Source of the DNA: Lasiosphaeria ovina | Taxonomy: Eukaryota > Ascomycota > Sordariomycetes > Sordariales > Lasiosphaeriaceae | Assembly (NCBI GenBank): GCA_033439765.1 | Contig: JAULSN010000011.1 | Coordinates: forward strand, 744,001 to 808,000 | Reading direction: 5' to 3' | DNA: 64,000 nt | In this document: in pieces, positions 1-12,833 of the stretch | How positions within the stretch are numbered: the first letter of the stretch is position 1 | Layout of the letters: every line of letters begins with the position of its first letter | Program-made: the position numbers and the translations under genes | The notes under the pieces: generated by a model | Told to the model about the DNA's origin: nothing | The model's database searches: none | Seen by the model: the letters and a program-made list of their open reading frames with translations, nothing else

Positions 1-1
1 C

Positions 2-79
2 ATGTGCATCGCCGGCTCCTTGATTATTCTCTGGTCGCGCATGCTCTACACCGACAAGAAGCTCCTGAAGCTGTTCTGA
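2..79 (+). CDS. C-terminal end of an unidentified membrane protein (partial)
   Basis: Only the last 25 codons are inside the window, ending in TGA at 77-79. They read as a short hydrophobic stretch (about ten residues rich in I, L and W) followed by a basic, lysine-rich tail, as at the C terminus of a multi-pass membrane protein with a short cytosolic tail. The true start lies before position 1. The frame is supported only by openness to the left edge and by G/C-ending codons, so the family cannot be named. It could be a transporter or an ER membrane enzyme. Confidence 0.45.
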   Translation: MCIAGSLIILWSRMLYTDKKLLKLF

Positions 80-1248
80 GCGACGGACCTGCGGTCGTGG
101 AGTCGCCGTGAGACTCAGAGGGGGCTGGATGGGCTCCTTCGCGTGGGCTGGGTCGATTCGGAGCTAATTTAGAGGTAATTGTTTTTAGATTTCTCACAAT
201 CACCCTTTCCCGGAGTCGTCTGTGTGTTTTTTGCTCTTGAAACCTATAATTATGTTTACTGTCCTTTTTTTTTTTTTTTTTTTTTTGGCAGACCCTTGGG
301 CTGTATAATATTCGGGACTGGCTTCATTTATATCTTGGTCTGCCGCATTCTTTGCGTGGGTGGGTGTCAATTTGGGAAAGATAAAACATGGTCTAATTAC
401 GTAGGTAGATAGGAATACTGTAGAAAAGGCCACATTCGCTTCGAACTGGCCGGTTACGGCTTACAATGGATCATTCTTGAACCCAATGCAGTGGTGGTTG
501 GCGTTGTGTAATTAATTGATTCCTCCTTGACGTTAATGCTCTATCTGAGGATAATTAACCTTGCTTGTCTTCAAATACATTCGAATTCAATGTTTTATCT
601 ACTCACCGAGCCAAAGTCTCAGGGAATTAGGCACTTCGATGGTGTACCCAATCCCAAGGTAATCAACCTTGAGATCTTGACTTGATTCATTGACTATTGT
701 CACTTTTGTGGCTTAGCGAGCTCGACGAACCGGAATTAGTTCTTTAGCTAATATTTTGACTTCCTGACCGACTCGGATTATAAGGGTTGTCTTGAAGAAA
801 GTAAAACGGCAGTTTACGAAGAATTAATGCTAACTATGGCTGAAGTAAAGTATCTGTGGCTGAGGCTGTGTGGCTTGGGGCCTCCAAGTGTGGCTCGTCT
901 CTCCAGCGCAGCCTCAGCTCCACCGCCACAGCACTGGGCTTGCCCCCCGGCGCAACCAGCAGCGCCCAAGTCTTCACAACACGCAGATGACAGGCAGTTC
1001 ACCACTATTTTTCCACTGCAAGTGCAATTGACAACTCAACTTTTAGTCAAACCTTCCAATCGCATCTGGGGGCGTGCTGGGCCCAATTCGCACGTCAAAC
1101 CCGTTTACCGCCATTCTCTCTCCCGTCCCCTCTCTTCCCCCACCTACGGGTACCACGAACGCTATCCTCACCGACTCTCCTCTCCAGACCGCAACGAAAG
1201 GAAAAGGAATACAAAATCCCAAGACTCACCACACACAGCAGAAGAACA
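80..1248. other. Intergenic spacer with a 22-bp T tract
   Basis: No supportable gene. Positions 265-286 are an unbroken run of T, and 450-800 is AT-rich. From about 1,090 to 1,248 the sequence becomes pyrimidine-rich and C-rich, as expected for the promoter and 5' leader of the zinc-finger gene that starts at 1249. Confidence 0.6.
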
Positions 1249-2640
1249 ATGGCCGACGTTCGCACGCTCCTGCGGCAGCAGCGCGCCGCGCGCCGTATAG
1301 AACATCCCCACGCGGCCTACTCAGATGCCGGCAAGCTGCTGTGCACCCTGTGCCACGAGCACGTCAAGGCGGAGTCGCTCTGGGACGGCCACGTCCGCGG
1401 CGTCGGCCACCAACAACGGCTCCAGACCCTGGCGCACGCGGCGGCAGCCACACGCAACAGTAAGACATCATTATTAGCAAATGGACATCAAGAGCAGCAG
1501 CAGAAGCAGCAGCAGCGGCCATACAGTGCTGACGAACCAGCAGCAGCAACAGCAGCAGCAGCAGACGCTCCAGCGGCGCCGTCCAACAAGCGGAAGCTCG
1601 ACGACGACGACGACGATGAAGAAATGGGCGACGACACAGCTGCAGCAGACGGGGCGGAGGCTGAAGACGGCGTGCGCAAGAAGCGCAGCAAGCCAGACAT
1701 GGTGCTGTCGCCGGAGGGGATGCTGACGCGGCGGGACAGTAGCGGCAGCGGGAAGCCGGTGACGCCGCCTCTCGGAGGGCGGCGGCAGTCGATGACGCCG
1801 ACGCTTGGGGTGGAAATGCAGATCCCGTCGCGGCCGGCGACGCCGGTGGCGCTGCGCGAGGGCGGCATTAGCAACAATCACAATGGCAGCTTCGGCCAGC
1901 ACAGCGCCAACAGCAGCATCAGCAGCGCGTCGGCGGGGCCGACAACGCCCAAAGCCGTGGGCCGGTCGCCGCTGATACCGCAGGACGAGACGGCCGGAAC
2001 AGCAGCGACGCCCCATCGCGTGCCGCACGCCGGGTTCATCGCCGACACAGCAACATCCTCAACTGCGCAACATCCAGCAACAGCAAGCACAACAGCAGCA
2101 GCAGCAGCAACAACAACGGTAGACGAGGACGAGTGGGCCGCGTTCGAGGCAGACCTAGTGCACGGGGTAGCAGTAGCAGCAGCAGCCGCCGAGAGCAAGG
2201 CAGCCGCGCTGCGCGTGCTCGCCGACAGCCACAGCGACGCGGTGATCTCTGCGCCGGCGATGACGGCGGCCGAGGTCGCGGCCAAGTCTGAGGAAGAGCG
2301 GGCGCGGCGGCGGACGCAGGCCGAGGCGCAGGTCGAGGACGAGCGCGAGGAGGCGGCGCGGGCGATGGAGGCCGAGTTCGAGGTCATGGAGGAGTTCGAG
2401 GCGCGGGCGCGGAAGCTGCGCGAGCGCCGGGAAGCGCTCCGGCTGCGTCTGCACCGGGGTGGTGGTGGCGATGCAGCAGCTGCCGACGACGATGCCGCCG
2501 CCACTGGCACCAAAGGCAGCTCCGCCGTCACGTTTGACAAGGAGAACGTCGCAGGGGGCGGCGCGGAGCAAGAAAACGACGACGACGACGATGACGATGA
2601 CGACGAGGATGACTGGGTGGGCTTCCGCTTCCACGCCTAG
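1249..2640 (+). CDS. ZNF830/CCDC16-like C2H2 zinc-finger protein
   Basis: A single open frame of 463 aa starts at an ATG in a good context (ACAATGGCC). The N terminus (MADVRTLLRQQRAARRI) is followed by one U1-type C2H2 finger with C32, C35, H48 and H54. A long low-complexity middle has Q-rich (about 82-92), Asp-rich (about 116-128), Ser/Thr-Pro and Ala-rich segments. A charged coiled coil of Glu/Arg/Ala occupies about 335-405, and the protein ends in an Asp run and DDWVGFRFHA. This order of N-terminal finger, coiled coil and acidic tail is that of ZNF830 (CCDC16/Omcg1), a nuclear protein linked in animals to the spliceosome and genome stability. A splicing role here is inference. A GTAAGA at 1461 could open a small intron, but no good acceptor follows, so one exon is preferred. 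Homopeptide runs are encoded by mixed GCA/GCG and GAC/GAT codons. Confidence 0.8.
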   Translation: MADVRTLLRQQRAARRIEHPHAAYSDAGKLLCTLCHEHVKAESLWDGHVRGVGHQQRLQTLAHAAAATRNSKTSLLANGHQEQQQKQQQRPYSADEPAAATAAAADAPAAPSNKRKLDDDDDDEEMGDDTAAADGAEAEDGVRKKRSKPDMVLSPEGMLTRRDSSGSGKPVTPPLGGRRQSMTPTLGVEMQIPSRPATPVALREGGISNNHNGSFGQHSANSSISSASAGPTTPKAVGRSPLIPQDETAGTAATPHRVPHAGFIADTATSSTAQHPATASTTAAAAATTTVDEDEWAAFEADLVHGVAVAAAAAESKAAALRVLADSHSDAVISAPAMTAAEVAAKSEEERARRRTQAEAQVEDEREEAARAMEAEFEVMEEFEARARKLRERREALRLRLHRGGGGDAAAADDDAAATGTKGSSAVTFDKENVAGGGAEQENDDDDDDDDDEDDWVGFRFHA

Positions 2641-3116
2641 GACAGGATTCGAACACAGGGCTTCCCGAGGGAAGTGATTTACCGGACAATGACTCGAAAA
2701 AAGCCGGCTCCTTACCGTGAGGGAGAAACAACAGTCAAAGAGAAACGACATGTAAATATTATCTGTACAGTAGAGTACATCAACACAGATGTAGATACCC
2801 TCCGTGGGCCTATGTGGGAAAGAGAGAGGTCAAATCTTTCGCCAACTGACTTGGACCGCCGCTTGCAAACTGCATTCTGTACCGTGTCTGGTAGAACAGG
2901 GCGGCGGGCGTGCAGTATATACGCCGAACAAACAGAAAACATCACCTTGCGGGGAGATGACTGTTAGTGTTTGTTGCAGAGCCATCACAAGATGGACCGA
3001 CTATCTAGACAGAAACCAGTCGCGCCAGACGAAAGAGCCGGAATGCAAAACTAAATCCGCCCCCGGTATGGTATCTATCGTTCTTACCCATCATTCCTAA
3101 CCCATCGTCTCAATCT
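2641..3116. other. Convergent 3' spacer
   Basis: Lies between the stop of the zinc-finger gene (+) and the stop of the F-box gene (-), and presumably holds both 3' UTRs. No gene or notable repeat is seen. Confidence 0.6.
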
Positions 3117-4358
3117 CTATGATCCGACCCGCTCCCAAAACCTCCGCAGACGCCACACCCTCCCGACGCCGACCCGCTCCTCCCACATACGGACGCCTTC
3201 TTCCCGGGAGCGGACCTCGCCACGCCACACGGAGCCCACCCAGCGCCGCAGGCCGTCCTTGACGCGCTCGCGCTCGATCGCCCGCTTCTTGGCCACCAGC
3301 GCGGGCGCTACCGTGATGCCCGCACCGCCTGGGACGCACTCGGGCGGCAGCACACAGCGCGTGACGAGTGCCTCGGCCGACGGCCGTGCGGCTAGGCGTC
3401 GCTGGAGCCGGATCGACACGAGGCTGCGGGCGAGCTTCCGCGACACGACTGTCGTGTGGGTGAGGAAGATGGACCGGCTGATCAGGTCCGCCAACGACGG
3501 CCGCGATGGGGATGTGAGCATGGGCGGGAGTATGGCGCGCGTGCGCTGCAGTCGGATCCGGTGCAGTATGGGTGCCAGCGATAGCTGGCGCAGATGTTGA
3601 GATGTCTGTGACGGTTTGTGTCAACGCGGAGCCTAGCCAGCCTAGATGAGAATGAAGAGGGGGAGGAAGGAACGGATTGCAAAAGACAGAAGCCCGCTGT
3701 CCCTTCGTGTCAGACTCGAGCTTCTGCTGTCGTCCGATATTCCTTGGGAGCTGCGGATGGGACTGGAGGCGCTTGCTCTCTGGATCAAATTCTGACCAAA
3801 AATGTGACGAGACAAGGGTTGAAGGAGGCATGAACTAGGATCGGAACCCACCCTGGAGGTCGACAGCAGATCAGAAACATCTAGATGACCAAGTATCTGG
3901 AGAAGCACCTCGTTTGGCATGTCTGAGAGCTGCAGGAAAGGACCACATCCCGGGATAGCGATGTCCACGTCAACGCTACCAGACTCTGACGCTGTCGGCG
4001 TTATCATCAAATGGCTCTCCCCCATAATCACATCGATAGTCAGCTCCTGCCACGCATTAATTTCTGCATCGTTTTGTCCGTGCAGGCAACGCTCAGACTC
4101 TTCTGTATGTGGAGACTGTTGGGCAGAGGCAGGCGAGTGTGTCTCGAGCGAGGGCAGCACACCGGGGTCAGCATCAGGAGTCATGTGCCTCGACGCTTCG
4201 GCATTGCTTCCAGAACACGATAGACTGTGGTGGCTGGCTTCGCTGGCAAGCTGAGCAGCGGCATCCGCATCTAGGTCTGCCCCCTCGCCAGTCATGTCAT
4301 AATCAGCGGGCCAGCGATGGAGCAACGGGTGGGCGTCTGGCTGTGGTAGTGATGCCAT
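3117..4358 (-). CDS. F-box domain protein
   Basis: Two exons: 4358-3852 (169 codons) and 3605-3117 (162 codons plus stop), giving 331 aa. The 246-bp intron opens AGG|GTGGGT and closes ACAG|ACA, phase 0. The start is the ATG at 4358 in a good context; the frame is open further upstream but looks like leader sequence. Residues 1-140 are acidic, Ser/His-rich and probably disordered. Residues 142-190 are an F-box: LQLSDMPNEVLLQILGHLD sits before the intron and a Leu/Arg-rich helix after it. The C-terminal 130 residues are very basic and rich in Arg, Trp and Val, with no WD40, LRR or Kelch repeats. F-box proteins bind Skp1 in SCF ubiquitin ligases; the substrate is unknown. The domain call is strong because the intron joins two halves of one F-box in frame. 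Confidence 0.8.
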
Positions 4359-7300
4359 GGATGACGAGACTGCTGTCACTGTCACTGCCAAATATGGCGA
4401 CTTTGCACTTGATGATCTGGCAATCACAACTCCCCACCCCCGGTCGGATGAAACTGAGAGCTTGATTCTCTGTCCGCCCCTTGTCCCCCTCCCAGGGTAC
4501 GGACGTAAGAAGAAGGGAAAAGACAGTGCGGGAGTGGGATGAAAGGAGTTCGGCGCAGTTGGATATCGTCTATCGCTGCACACTGTGCCAGTCACACATG
4601 CCCAGCTTCGTTTCTTTCTTGCCACCTCGAGAGACGAGACTGACTGGCTTTTTTTCGTGGGTTGCCAATCGCGGACCTTGGAGGATTCTGCCGACAGGAG
4701 CTCGCAGAAGGTAGGGCCTCTCGACGACTCCCTCCCCCCACCCCTCTCTTTTCTCCTGGTGCGGCTAAAGAGGATCTCGTCAAGCAGCAAGGACAAACTC
4801 GTCTAGCGGGGTGGTCGCCGAGGCGGCCGTCGAGGAGAGTTGGTGGCTGGGCGGGCGGGCGGGCGGGCGCTGAAGGGAGCTTGGGGACTCCGTGTCCGGT
4901 TTGACGGTGCGCAGGATCAGGTAATGTCCAACCTGCCGACGCAAGGTGAGCTCCTGGGCAGATTCTCGGTCAAGCCGCGGAGGAAGACGCACAGCATGGC
5001 AAAGGACAAGAAAGGGCGCGAGGGGGGGAGGGGGGCTGAGTCAATCAACCCTTGGCTTCCGACGGTCGCGAGGCAGCGGGCGACGAGCTTCTGCTTCCGC
5101 CACCGTGTTGTGTGTTGTTTCTGCCGGTGCTGGTGTTGCCGGCAGGCGGGCGGTATATTGGTTCCACGTTAAGTCAATAAGGGCCAAGGATGTAGTTCGC
5201 AGCGCAGCGGGCAAAACGATACGAGACGAGCGATATCAGGAATGATCGGCCTAGGTTTAGAGTTCAGGTGAGGTGTGTTGTTCGCTGTGCTGTTGCGCGG
5301 GTCCCTGTCTGCACAGGTCGGGTGTTGTTGGTAGGCGGTTGAAGTCACGAAGCTCCCGTCGGTGAGTCTGGGCTGGCTGCCGTGGAATGATACGCGTCGT
5401 CACTCGTCGCTGTCACACCACCCGAGTCACCTGGCAGAAGCCTGGCAGTCTGGCACAGCCGTCGTCGCTTGGTTGTTTTGGCGGGCTGCCGGCTGCTGGG
5501 CTGACACTCCACTGCCCTACGTACTGTACATACGGTACAGCCAGAGCGTAATGGCGGGGTAGGTCAGGGAGGTTTCGTACCCACCGTAGGGACATACTCC
5601 GCGCTCGCGCAAAGGCACCACGACGCGGAAAGTGCTTTACGGCTAACGGCAGGAACGGCAAACAGCCCTTGCTTCAGGCCCTCGTGCTCTCTCGAAACCT
5701 CCTGCCCTGTCCTTCTCCCCCAAATATCCTCCCCCCTGCAAGCTTCCACCTCACCCTCTTGGCTTGCCTACTGCTCCCGTGCATGGGCTTCGGCCCCTGG
5801 GAAACATCGTGTTGTACACATCATCAATACCAGTCCGCAATAGGAATTATCGTCGGTTTTATACCTGCACTGGCGGCGCTGAACTCTTTCTTTGCTTGCC
5901 AACCCACCCCGGTCTCGCCGCGCCGCGCCTCGTCGACATTGGACGACAGCGACTGGTCGAGAATCAATCTCAACCTCCAAGCCCAGCGGCCCGCAGCGGA
6001 GCTGCCCGATAGCGATAACGAGGTCACTGCAACGCGGGGTTGATCAGAGGGTTGTGATACCTACTACCCCTCCTTGCCCCGACAATGTGCCCTTCTGCCC
6101 CTCCATCTCCCTCCATCTCGGAGGTGGAGAGGAGGGAGGGGAACGGCCAGTGGAGGGCAGAGGCCCAAATTTACCACAAACCGGGGAAGTCGATTATCGC
6201 GGATGCAACGGTGGAGCCGGCGCGCCAGATAGGCTTCCTGCTGGCGATGGGACGGAGGGTGGGCCATGATGTGTTCCACAGCTGCCCGCGTCTCCTGCAC
6301 GCTAAATCGACAGGGCAGGCATGGGCAAACAGTGGAGGATGCTGCGGGCGACGAGGTATCGATGTCGGGGGGAGCGATTGATGAGCGCGAGCTATTCTCG
6401 CTCAGGTACCATAAAGTCCGGTCCAGTCAGCGCCCCAGTCCTCGGCCCTCAAACATATCAGTCTGATCCCAGAGATTATGGACACGCCCAGGGCAGACAG
6501 ACACCAGGCGACAGACACAAGGCGCCGTGTCTTCGGCATCAGGGGTGTGCGATTCCATTGCCAGTCCAGTGCTCCGACGGCGGGGAACACGGGTCCACTT
6601 GACTGCAAGCCTCTTGCACTAGAGACGCGACACCAACCCCAACATACAGCGCTGTATATGTGTGTGTGCGTATGTACATACATGCACTGCACTTCGTCCG
6701 TACATACACTCCCAAACATTGCAGCTCCAGCTAAGGTACAGTCCTGAACGGAAGGCAGTTGCATCAAGGCGGGCGTGGCGACCTGAGGCGGACTCACCTC
6801 CAGGCCCCACCCCCAAGTCCACCTCAGTTGGTTCGATTGTTGGGAAATTGTTGGCGCGCCGAAGATTTAGGAGGTCTTTTGCCTTGGTGGCTCCCGAGTC
6901 AGGTCCAGGGTCTGGCGACTCGTCGGTACGCGCTGCAGGCTTTGGCAAGGCTCGCTGCCGCCGATATCACATCTCACATCTCAATTGCATCGAAACTCAC
7001 ATCATTAACAAGGCTTTCCCCAAGGCTCGCGCAATTGATGCTCCTGGTGCCTGATTTTCCGGATTTTGTCTGCCTGCCCGCCTGCCCGCCTGCTAGCCTG
7101 CCAGCCTGCCAGCCACGTCCGGTCTTGTTGGGGAAACGAACTTGGCTCAGGTTGCTCTCGGTCTGATCGCGGTCTGTGACGTGTTGGCGGGGCAGGCCTC
7201 TGGCGATGCGGCCATGGTTGCTTATCACTGTCCCTCGATGGGTTGCCCTTTCGGAAAAGGAAACGCCCAAGGTCAACACGGCAAACACGAAGTTCAGTCC

Positions 7301-10300
7301 ACAAATCCCAAACCACCCAGCGCTCTGACGTTCGGTTCGGATAAGCCAGCGAGCACTCCAAACAACGGTCCCGACACTGTGTCAGGACTCAGCGGTCTGC
7401 CAACACCAATCGGCCCATGTACCATTTCCGCGGATTCTCAAAGCCTTGTGTCTCGCAACCTGTCTCAACTTTGACCACAGCCAGCCGCTCAACATTGCCG
7501 CCATGGCGCCGAAGGGGAAAAAAGAAGGACTCAACAATTAGACGGTCAACTTTTTGAGTGAGGATCTCTCGGACATACCAGAGACACGGTCTTGCTTGAC
7601 CACTCGGAACATCTGCCAAGTTCTACAAGAACGCTGTCGTACAACAAGAGGCTGGATGGCTGGCGTGTCTGCTGTTGCAGGCAGCTGCTAACTGTCAATG
7701 CTCTCTGCAATTGTCGCATCATTAATTGCTATACATATATGCCGTGGGGACGGAAGAGACAGTGGAGGTCGGACAAAGCATCCGACTCCGCCTACGCACG
7801 GCCTGCAGCCTCCGCATATTCGATGGCTGTCGGGTCAATTGCTCGATGGACGAGCCAAAGCCAAGCATGATTTTCCACGACGAGAGGCAAATGCTCTAGA
7901 CCTGGGGCTTGTGATGCTGGATGTTGATGGTTGTATTGATATCAGGCCCGGAATGGGGGCCTAGTGGTGGTGGTGGGTGTGTGGTGTGTGTGGGTGTCCG
8001 TGGTGGACCTCCTTTTTCCTACCCCTCGTCCAACCCCCAGTTAAGGCCAGCCAATAGAGGGCCAAAACAAGCCCCGTTGAGGCTGTTCCCAGACACGTCC
8101 CTCCGTCACCCGCTGTTCCCGAGAAGTGATCCGTCGTATCCCTGTCTCTTGCTTTGACTCGATCGCTTCAGGCCGCCTCACCTCGAACTAAATCCTTTGT
8201 ACCTAGGTACCTGGACGACTCACGCTCGCACTCAAACACCAGTTCAGCCAAGGTGCCGGACCCAAGAAGACCAACTCCCGAAGCTGGCATCAATCAATAA
8301 CGTCGGCACAAGGCCGTTACATCTTGCCACTTCCAGATTCGTTCTAGAAGGTGTTAGCTTGTCCGCCAGCCCCCTCATTAGCCAGAATTCCATCGCGTCC
8401 TGCTACCGCGCTTGGTACGTGCAGGAGCCGAGCTATCACGCTGCAGAAGCTTGCCAACACATGATTTGAAAATGGCAAAAATATTCCCGTCTGCTGCAGT
8501 GCCTGGAAAGGCCTGAAAACGCCACCATATGCACAGAGAACCCACTTGGGGGGGGCAGAGTGTGAAGGGCAAGATAATCGATGGTGACCATGGGCTTGGT
8601 GGCGTGTGTTGATTGTGAAGGGCTACCCGAGCCGCTACGACATCAGACCTGCGACAATCATGCCAAACACCGGATTCTTGTTTGGCAAGGAATCCCCACG
8701 TCTGAGGGAACGGCCCGCTCCTTGCTAATCAGGCTGGTCGAGCTTCGGGTCGTGGAATTGGGCGGGCTGGAATAACATGGTCGCGGCGTATAATACGGCT
8801 CGTCAATTGTTTGAACGGAACAAAAGGGCGCTTAAAATGGCTCTCAAATTCACCACAACAACCACGACCTGGCCGCCTTCAAGACGGCCATGTTTACCAA
8901 ATGGCTCCGCCTTTACCGCTTTTGATCCGCTAGGCCGGCCTGGCGCCGGCCGTCAAAACATTGATTCCTTGCGACATTTCCTTTCCGCTTCCAATTTCTG
9001 ATTTTCAAACCCGCATTGCCAGGCGTGGCTGGCGTAATGCCAGCCGCCGTTTTGCCCCAGCCAAGCAACGCTTTCTCAGACAGGTACAGCCAGACAGCTG
9101 GACAGCTCATCACTTCCCTTCTGGCCTTTGTTTCTCGGCTGATTGCCCCCGATTCGCATGCAAGGGTCAACGTACCAGGTCTCGCTTGGCCACAACCGGG
9201 CTCGAACCGCGTTGGTGTCGTCGGCAAGAAAAGGGGGGGAATGGAGAACAGTATCGGTAGCGTGTCTGTCATGCCCCAATCCCGGGCCCCCGACCCGGCC
9301 CAGGCTTGCTTGACGCGCAAACGAGGACACCCAGCAGTGGCATATCTGTAATTGTGGCCCGATGCCCCCATGGATAGCCTGCGACTAGGGCACAATCTCG
9401 CCAGCCCGCATCAACTTGCGATCATCCTGCCCGTCACCCCACAGGAAGCAAGGTGAGGTGTAAGTCACCGCCCCCATCGATGGCCGGCCTGGCCATCCTA
9501 ATCAGCGTTCCATCCTGTTCCGCGCACGGCCAGGAAGAAACAACCGGCTGAAGCGGTATCCCGATCGCAAGGCCAAATGACTTGCGTCAATGTTTGCTCG
9601 GCCCCTTGTTTCTTGGCCTCTTGGGGCGCGGCCACGATCCGGATGAGGTGATCTGCATTCGATCCACCCTCGGGATGCGTCGTTGATCCCTGATATATCT
9701 CTATCCAAATTCATGCCGGTGAGGAGAGTCACCGAGACACGGTGGTCGACGCGCCGCGGCAAAGCCGTTCTCGTCCGGCCCATGGCTCGAGGCAGCCTGG
9801 CCCAGGTAGAAAGCACAAGCGCCTGCAGGCAACTTCGGCCCACCGTTCCAACGAAGAAGCCGCCTGCCTGCAAGTAACTGGGACAAACAGAGTTAGCAGA
9901 GATATACAACTCTGGGTTCACCGATGCAATATCACTCACACCTCGTCTCTGGTGGAGGGCGGGGGCCACGGAGAAAGTAAAGTGGGCAAGAGGAAACGAA
10001 CTAGTCAAGGCATGCCACGTTGCACACTCGGATCCCCACGGCTCCCAACCACCCACCCGCCGAGTGGGTGACCGTGGTGAGGATCTCCTCTCGGCTGGCC
10101 GTTGGCCGTCTTGGCTGGGCCCAAGACAGCCGAGTGGTTTCGTCGTCATTTCGACGCAGCGGGCGGCAATTCATGTGAGATCAACCTCCTGCGAGCTTGC
10201 CAACCCCTAGCGAGTGCTCGCTCGGCCGCCCACTTCTATCGGACGCCGAGCACGGTCGCAGCCGCGATGGCCCAGGCCCGGCGAGACCCACTCGATGGCT

Positions 10301-12833
10301 AGTCCGTTGACCTAGCGTAGCGGGCGAGGGTGGCGAGAGACCAGACCCGTTTGGGCGATTGAACCGTGATCGAAGCAATAGCAAAGCGAGCCTTGCAAGA
10401 GCAAGTGACTTGAAAAAAAAAAAAGAGCAAATCTGTGTTTGCCGCGATTAGCTGCTGTGACGCTATCACATATCACATTGCCCTTTTACGACTCTCACCT
10501 GAGGTGGCTTGCACACCATCGCAAGTCGGCACTTGTCCCAGCGTGGCGGGCACTGCAACGATAATTTGCTGTTTCTGTCAAGTACAGTGACCACGACTCG
10601 CTGCAAGCTAAGCTCTTTCGGCCACGGCCACACTCTAGGATTTTCATTCCGAGTGGTTCTCCCGGGTAGAGTCTGCTCAAGGGGGGTGGTCACTAAAGAC
10701 CCCCCAATCAACTTGCTCCTCTTCGAGGAGGCGGCAGATCATGCAGTCAAGACACCAAATCAAAATCAGCGTCCAGATTGTACCCTATCCAGCCACACTG
10801 GAATAGCGTGTTTGCCTAACTATTAGACAGCAAAGCCGTGGCCCTAGCTGCCTACTGGGCTCTAAAAATGACAGGGGTAGACATAATAGTTCGTCGTGGG
10901 GACGAAACAGGACAATCCGGTGGTGCCAGGAGAACCTGCCATCCTCGATTAAGTCTAGCCGGGTAGCATGAGATCTCCGACCACCCCCGGCCATACACGA
11001 CAAACGACAAGAAGGCTAAAAGAAACATTTTGTTTCTGTTTTTTTTTTCTTTTTTGTGGCGGCCGGGGCGTTTGGTAACTGGTCTTGGCTCCGGCCGCCC
11101 CTCCCCCCCCTCCCCCCTGGCCACCCCTGGCCGCGGCCAGCTCGACCCCACGCTAGCCGAACACTTGTTGCCATGTGGGCCGACCCGGAAGAGACCTTGA
11201 GGGCCGCAAGCTCGAACGGGAAGATCCTCTCCCCGTGGACCACTAGGTCAAAACGAGGCGCTCGATGGCAGGGTGCAAGAACAGGGAAATCATAACAACA
11301 AGTAGCAGCACTACAGGGGTCCCCGTGTACTGGCTACGTTGGGTTCCAGTTCCCTTTCCGCCCAGCAGGTCGCAATAACATGACCAGCGACAAGGGCCCG
11401 CGTCCATGCAGGGAGCAGCACCACACGGCCGGACTGAAAGTGTGTGAAAGAGAAGGGGGCAGAATGGGGAACGAGAGGGACAGAATCGAAGACAAAAAAG
11501 AGGCGGATATGCCTTTTCAACAACGGTCAGGCCGCGTTCGGGCCAATGACGGGCGCTTTGGCAATCAACGATGCCCACCATGTTTGCCCCCGACCCCCCC
11601 CCCCCCCCATCGATGCCAATGGGACGGTCCCTGGTCTGGCCGACCACAGCTTGCCCCGAACTCGAGGGAGACGAAGGGTTGATGGCGCGCCTCGGCGGGG
11701 AAGGCGTGCGGAAAGACCGTGGTAAATGAGCCATGAACGACGTGGCTCCTATGAAGGCCGCTCCACTCAGAGGGCCTTGCGCGGGACAGAAAACGGGCTA
11801 ATTTATCGGCAGGGTCCCAGGGTGTGGGCACCACACTCTCTACTACACCCCCAGGGCCGGCGAGGTACTTCCTCTTGTCGACGTGTGATCGCGAGCGTGA
11901 TTGTCGACGAGGGACCCGCTAGGGCGGAAAGGTAGGTACCCAGCGGGGTGGTCTGTGACGGGGCCGGACGCCTCGTCCACTTTGAATCCCTACCTCGCTC
12001 TCATCTCCCCCCTAACACCACTTGATGTCGTGGGCCATCCGCCGTGCCCGACGGGTCACCGTGTCCCGCACCCCTTGGGAGCGGAGCTGGTTCGAACGCG
12101 CGGGCAAGTATAAGTACGGACCCGATGCCCTCATGGCTTGGGATAGAGTGCTCCTGCTTGCTCCCCCAAACGGCCATCCGACATCGACATTGACAGTTGC
12201 GAACTGCCTCACTGCAACCAGGGCCACAAAGGAAGACGACAAGCAACAGTAACGAAACGGACGACCTTACCTCTTCTTTCTTCCTGTTCTCGGCGAGACA
12301 GACTCACCAAGCTTCGAAAGCCCCAATTGCATCCGCCATCGACCCGGGCTTGCTCATCGTGCTCCCCTTTTCTCCGTTCTAGGTGCTGTGCGTGTCTTGA
12401 CCGGGTGAGTCGTTGCCTTCAGCACCTCCCTCAAGCATGAACGCTGCTGTTGTAGCACGACGGTGGTTGAGGGTGGCAGAAGGGAACCCGGAAGATAGCT
12501 CGTGCTAACTGTAGGATTGTGTCGAACCAGGTCAGACAACAGACGGCAGCCAGCGCAAGCGGGCACTACCTCCCCCTCCTCAAAGGCCAGGTGGACACGA
12601 CCCTTTCAGAAAGGCAACCGCTGCTCTCTCCTTACCCGAAGAACCGCATCCAACGTCAGGCACACGTACTCCGCATACCGGATACGCACGACATCACCAT
12701 ACGGGCGGGATACTCGGACACTGCCGCGAAAACCCGCCTACAGAAGACTACCAACCAACCCCTGCCCTGCCCTGCCCTGCCCTGCCCTGCCCTGCCCTGC
12801 CCTAACCTATCCTACCTACATACCTCGCTAGCA
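4359..12833. other. 8.5-kb region without a supportable gene
   Basis: The longest gap in the window. Many short overlapping ORFs exist on both strands, but none shows family resemblance, steady third-position G/C bias or consistent splice structure. It contains simple repeats: GGGC units at 4849-4869, CTGCCNGC-type units at about 7071-7114, a C tract at about 11594-11608, pyrimidine/C-rich DNA at 11097-11120 and CCCTG units at 12761-12801. TAGGTA/TACCTA motifs occur at 8200-8212 and 11931-11940. It may be a long promoter plus leader for the small gene at 12834, or may carry noncoding transcripts. Neither can be shown from sequence. Confidence 0.55.
12761..12801. repeat. CCCTG pentanucleotide microsatellite
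   Basis: About eight head-to-tail copies of CCCTG, ending 32 bp before the ATG of the 110-aa gene, so probably in its 5' leader. Confidence 0.9.

Noticed and set aside
827..1300. 157-codon ORF upstream of the zinc-finger gene
   Set aside because: Overlaps the leader and start of the real gene in another frame; no bias.
9185..9260. Possible tRNA (GGTTCGAGCCC on the minus strand)
   Set aside because: T-stem does not pair, and no A box or acceptor stem found.
9502..10149. 215-codon ORF on the minus strand
   Set aside because: No codon bias or recognisable domain; lies among many similar chance ORFs in a GC-balanced gap.
12080..12115. GGTTCGAAC word resembling a tRNA B box
   Set aside because: No A box at the right distance and no cloverleaf pairing.
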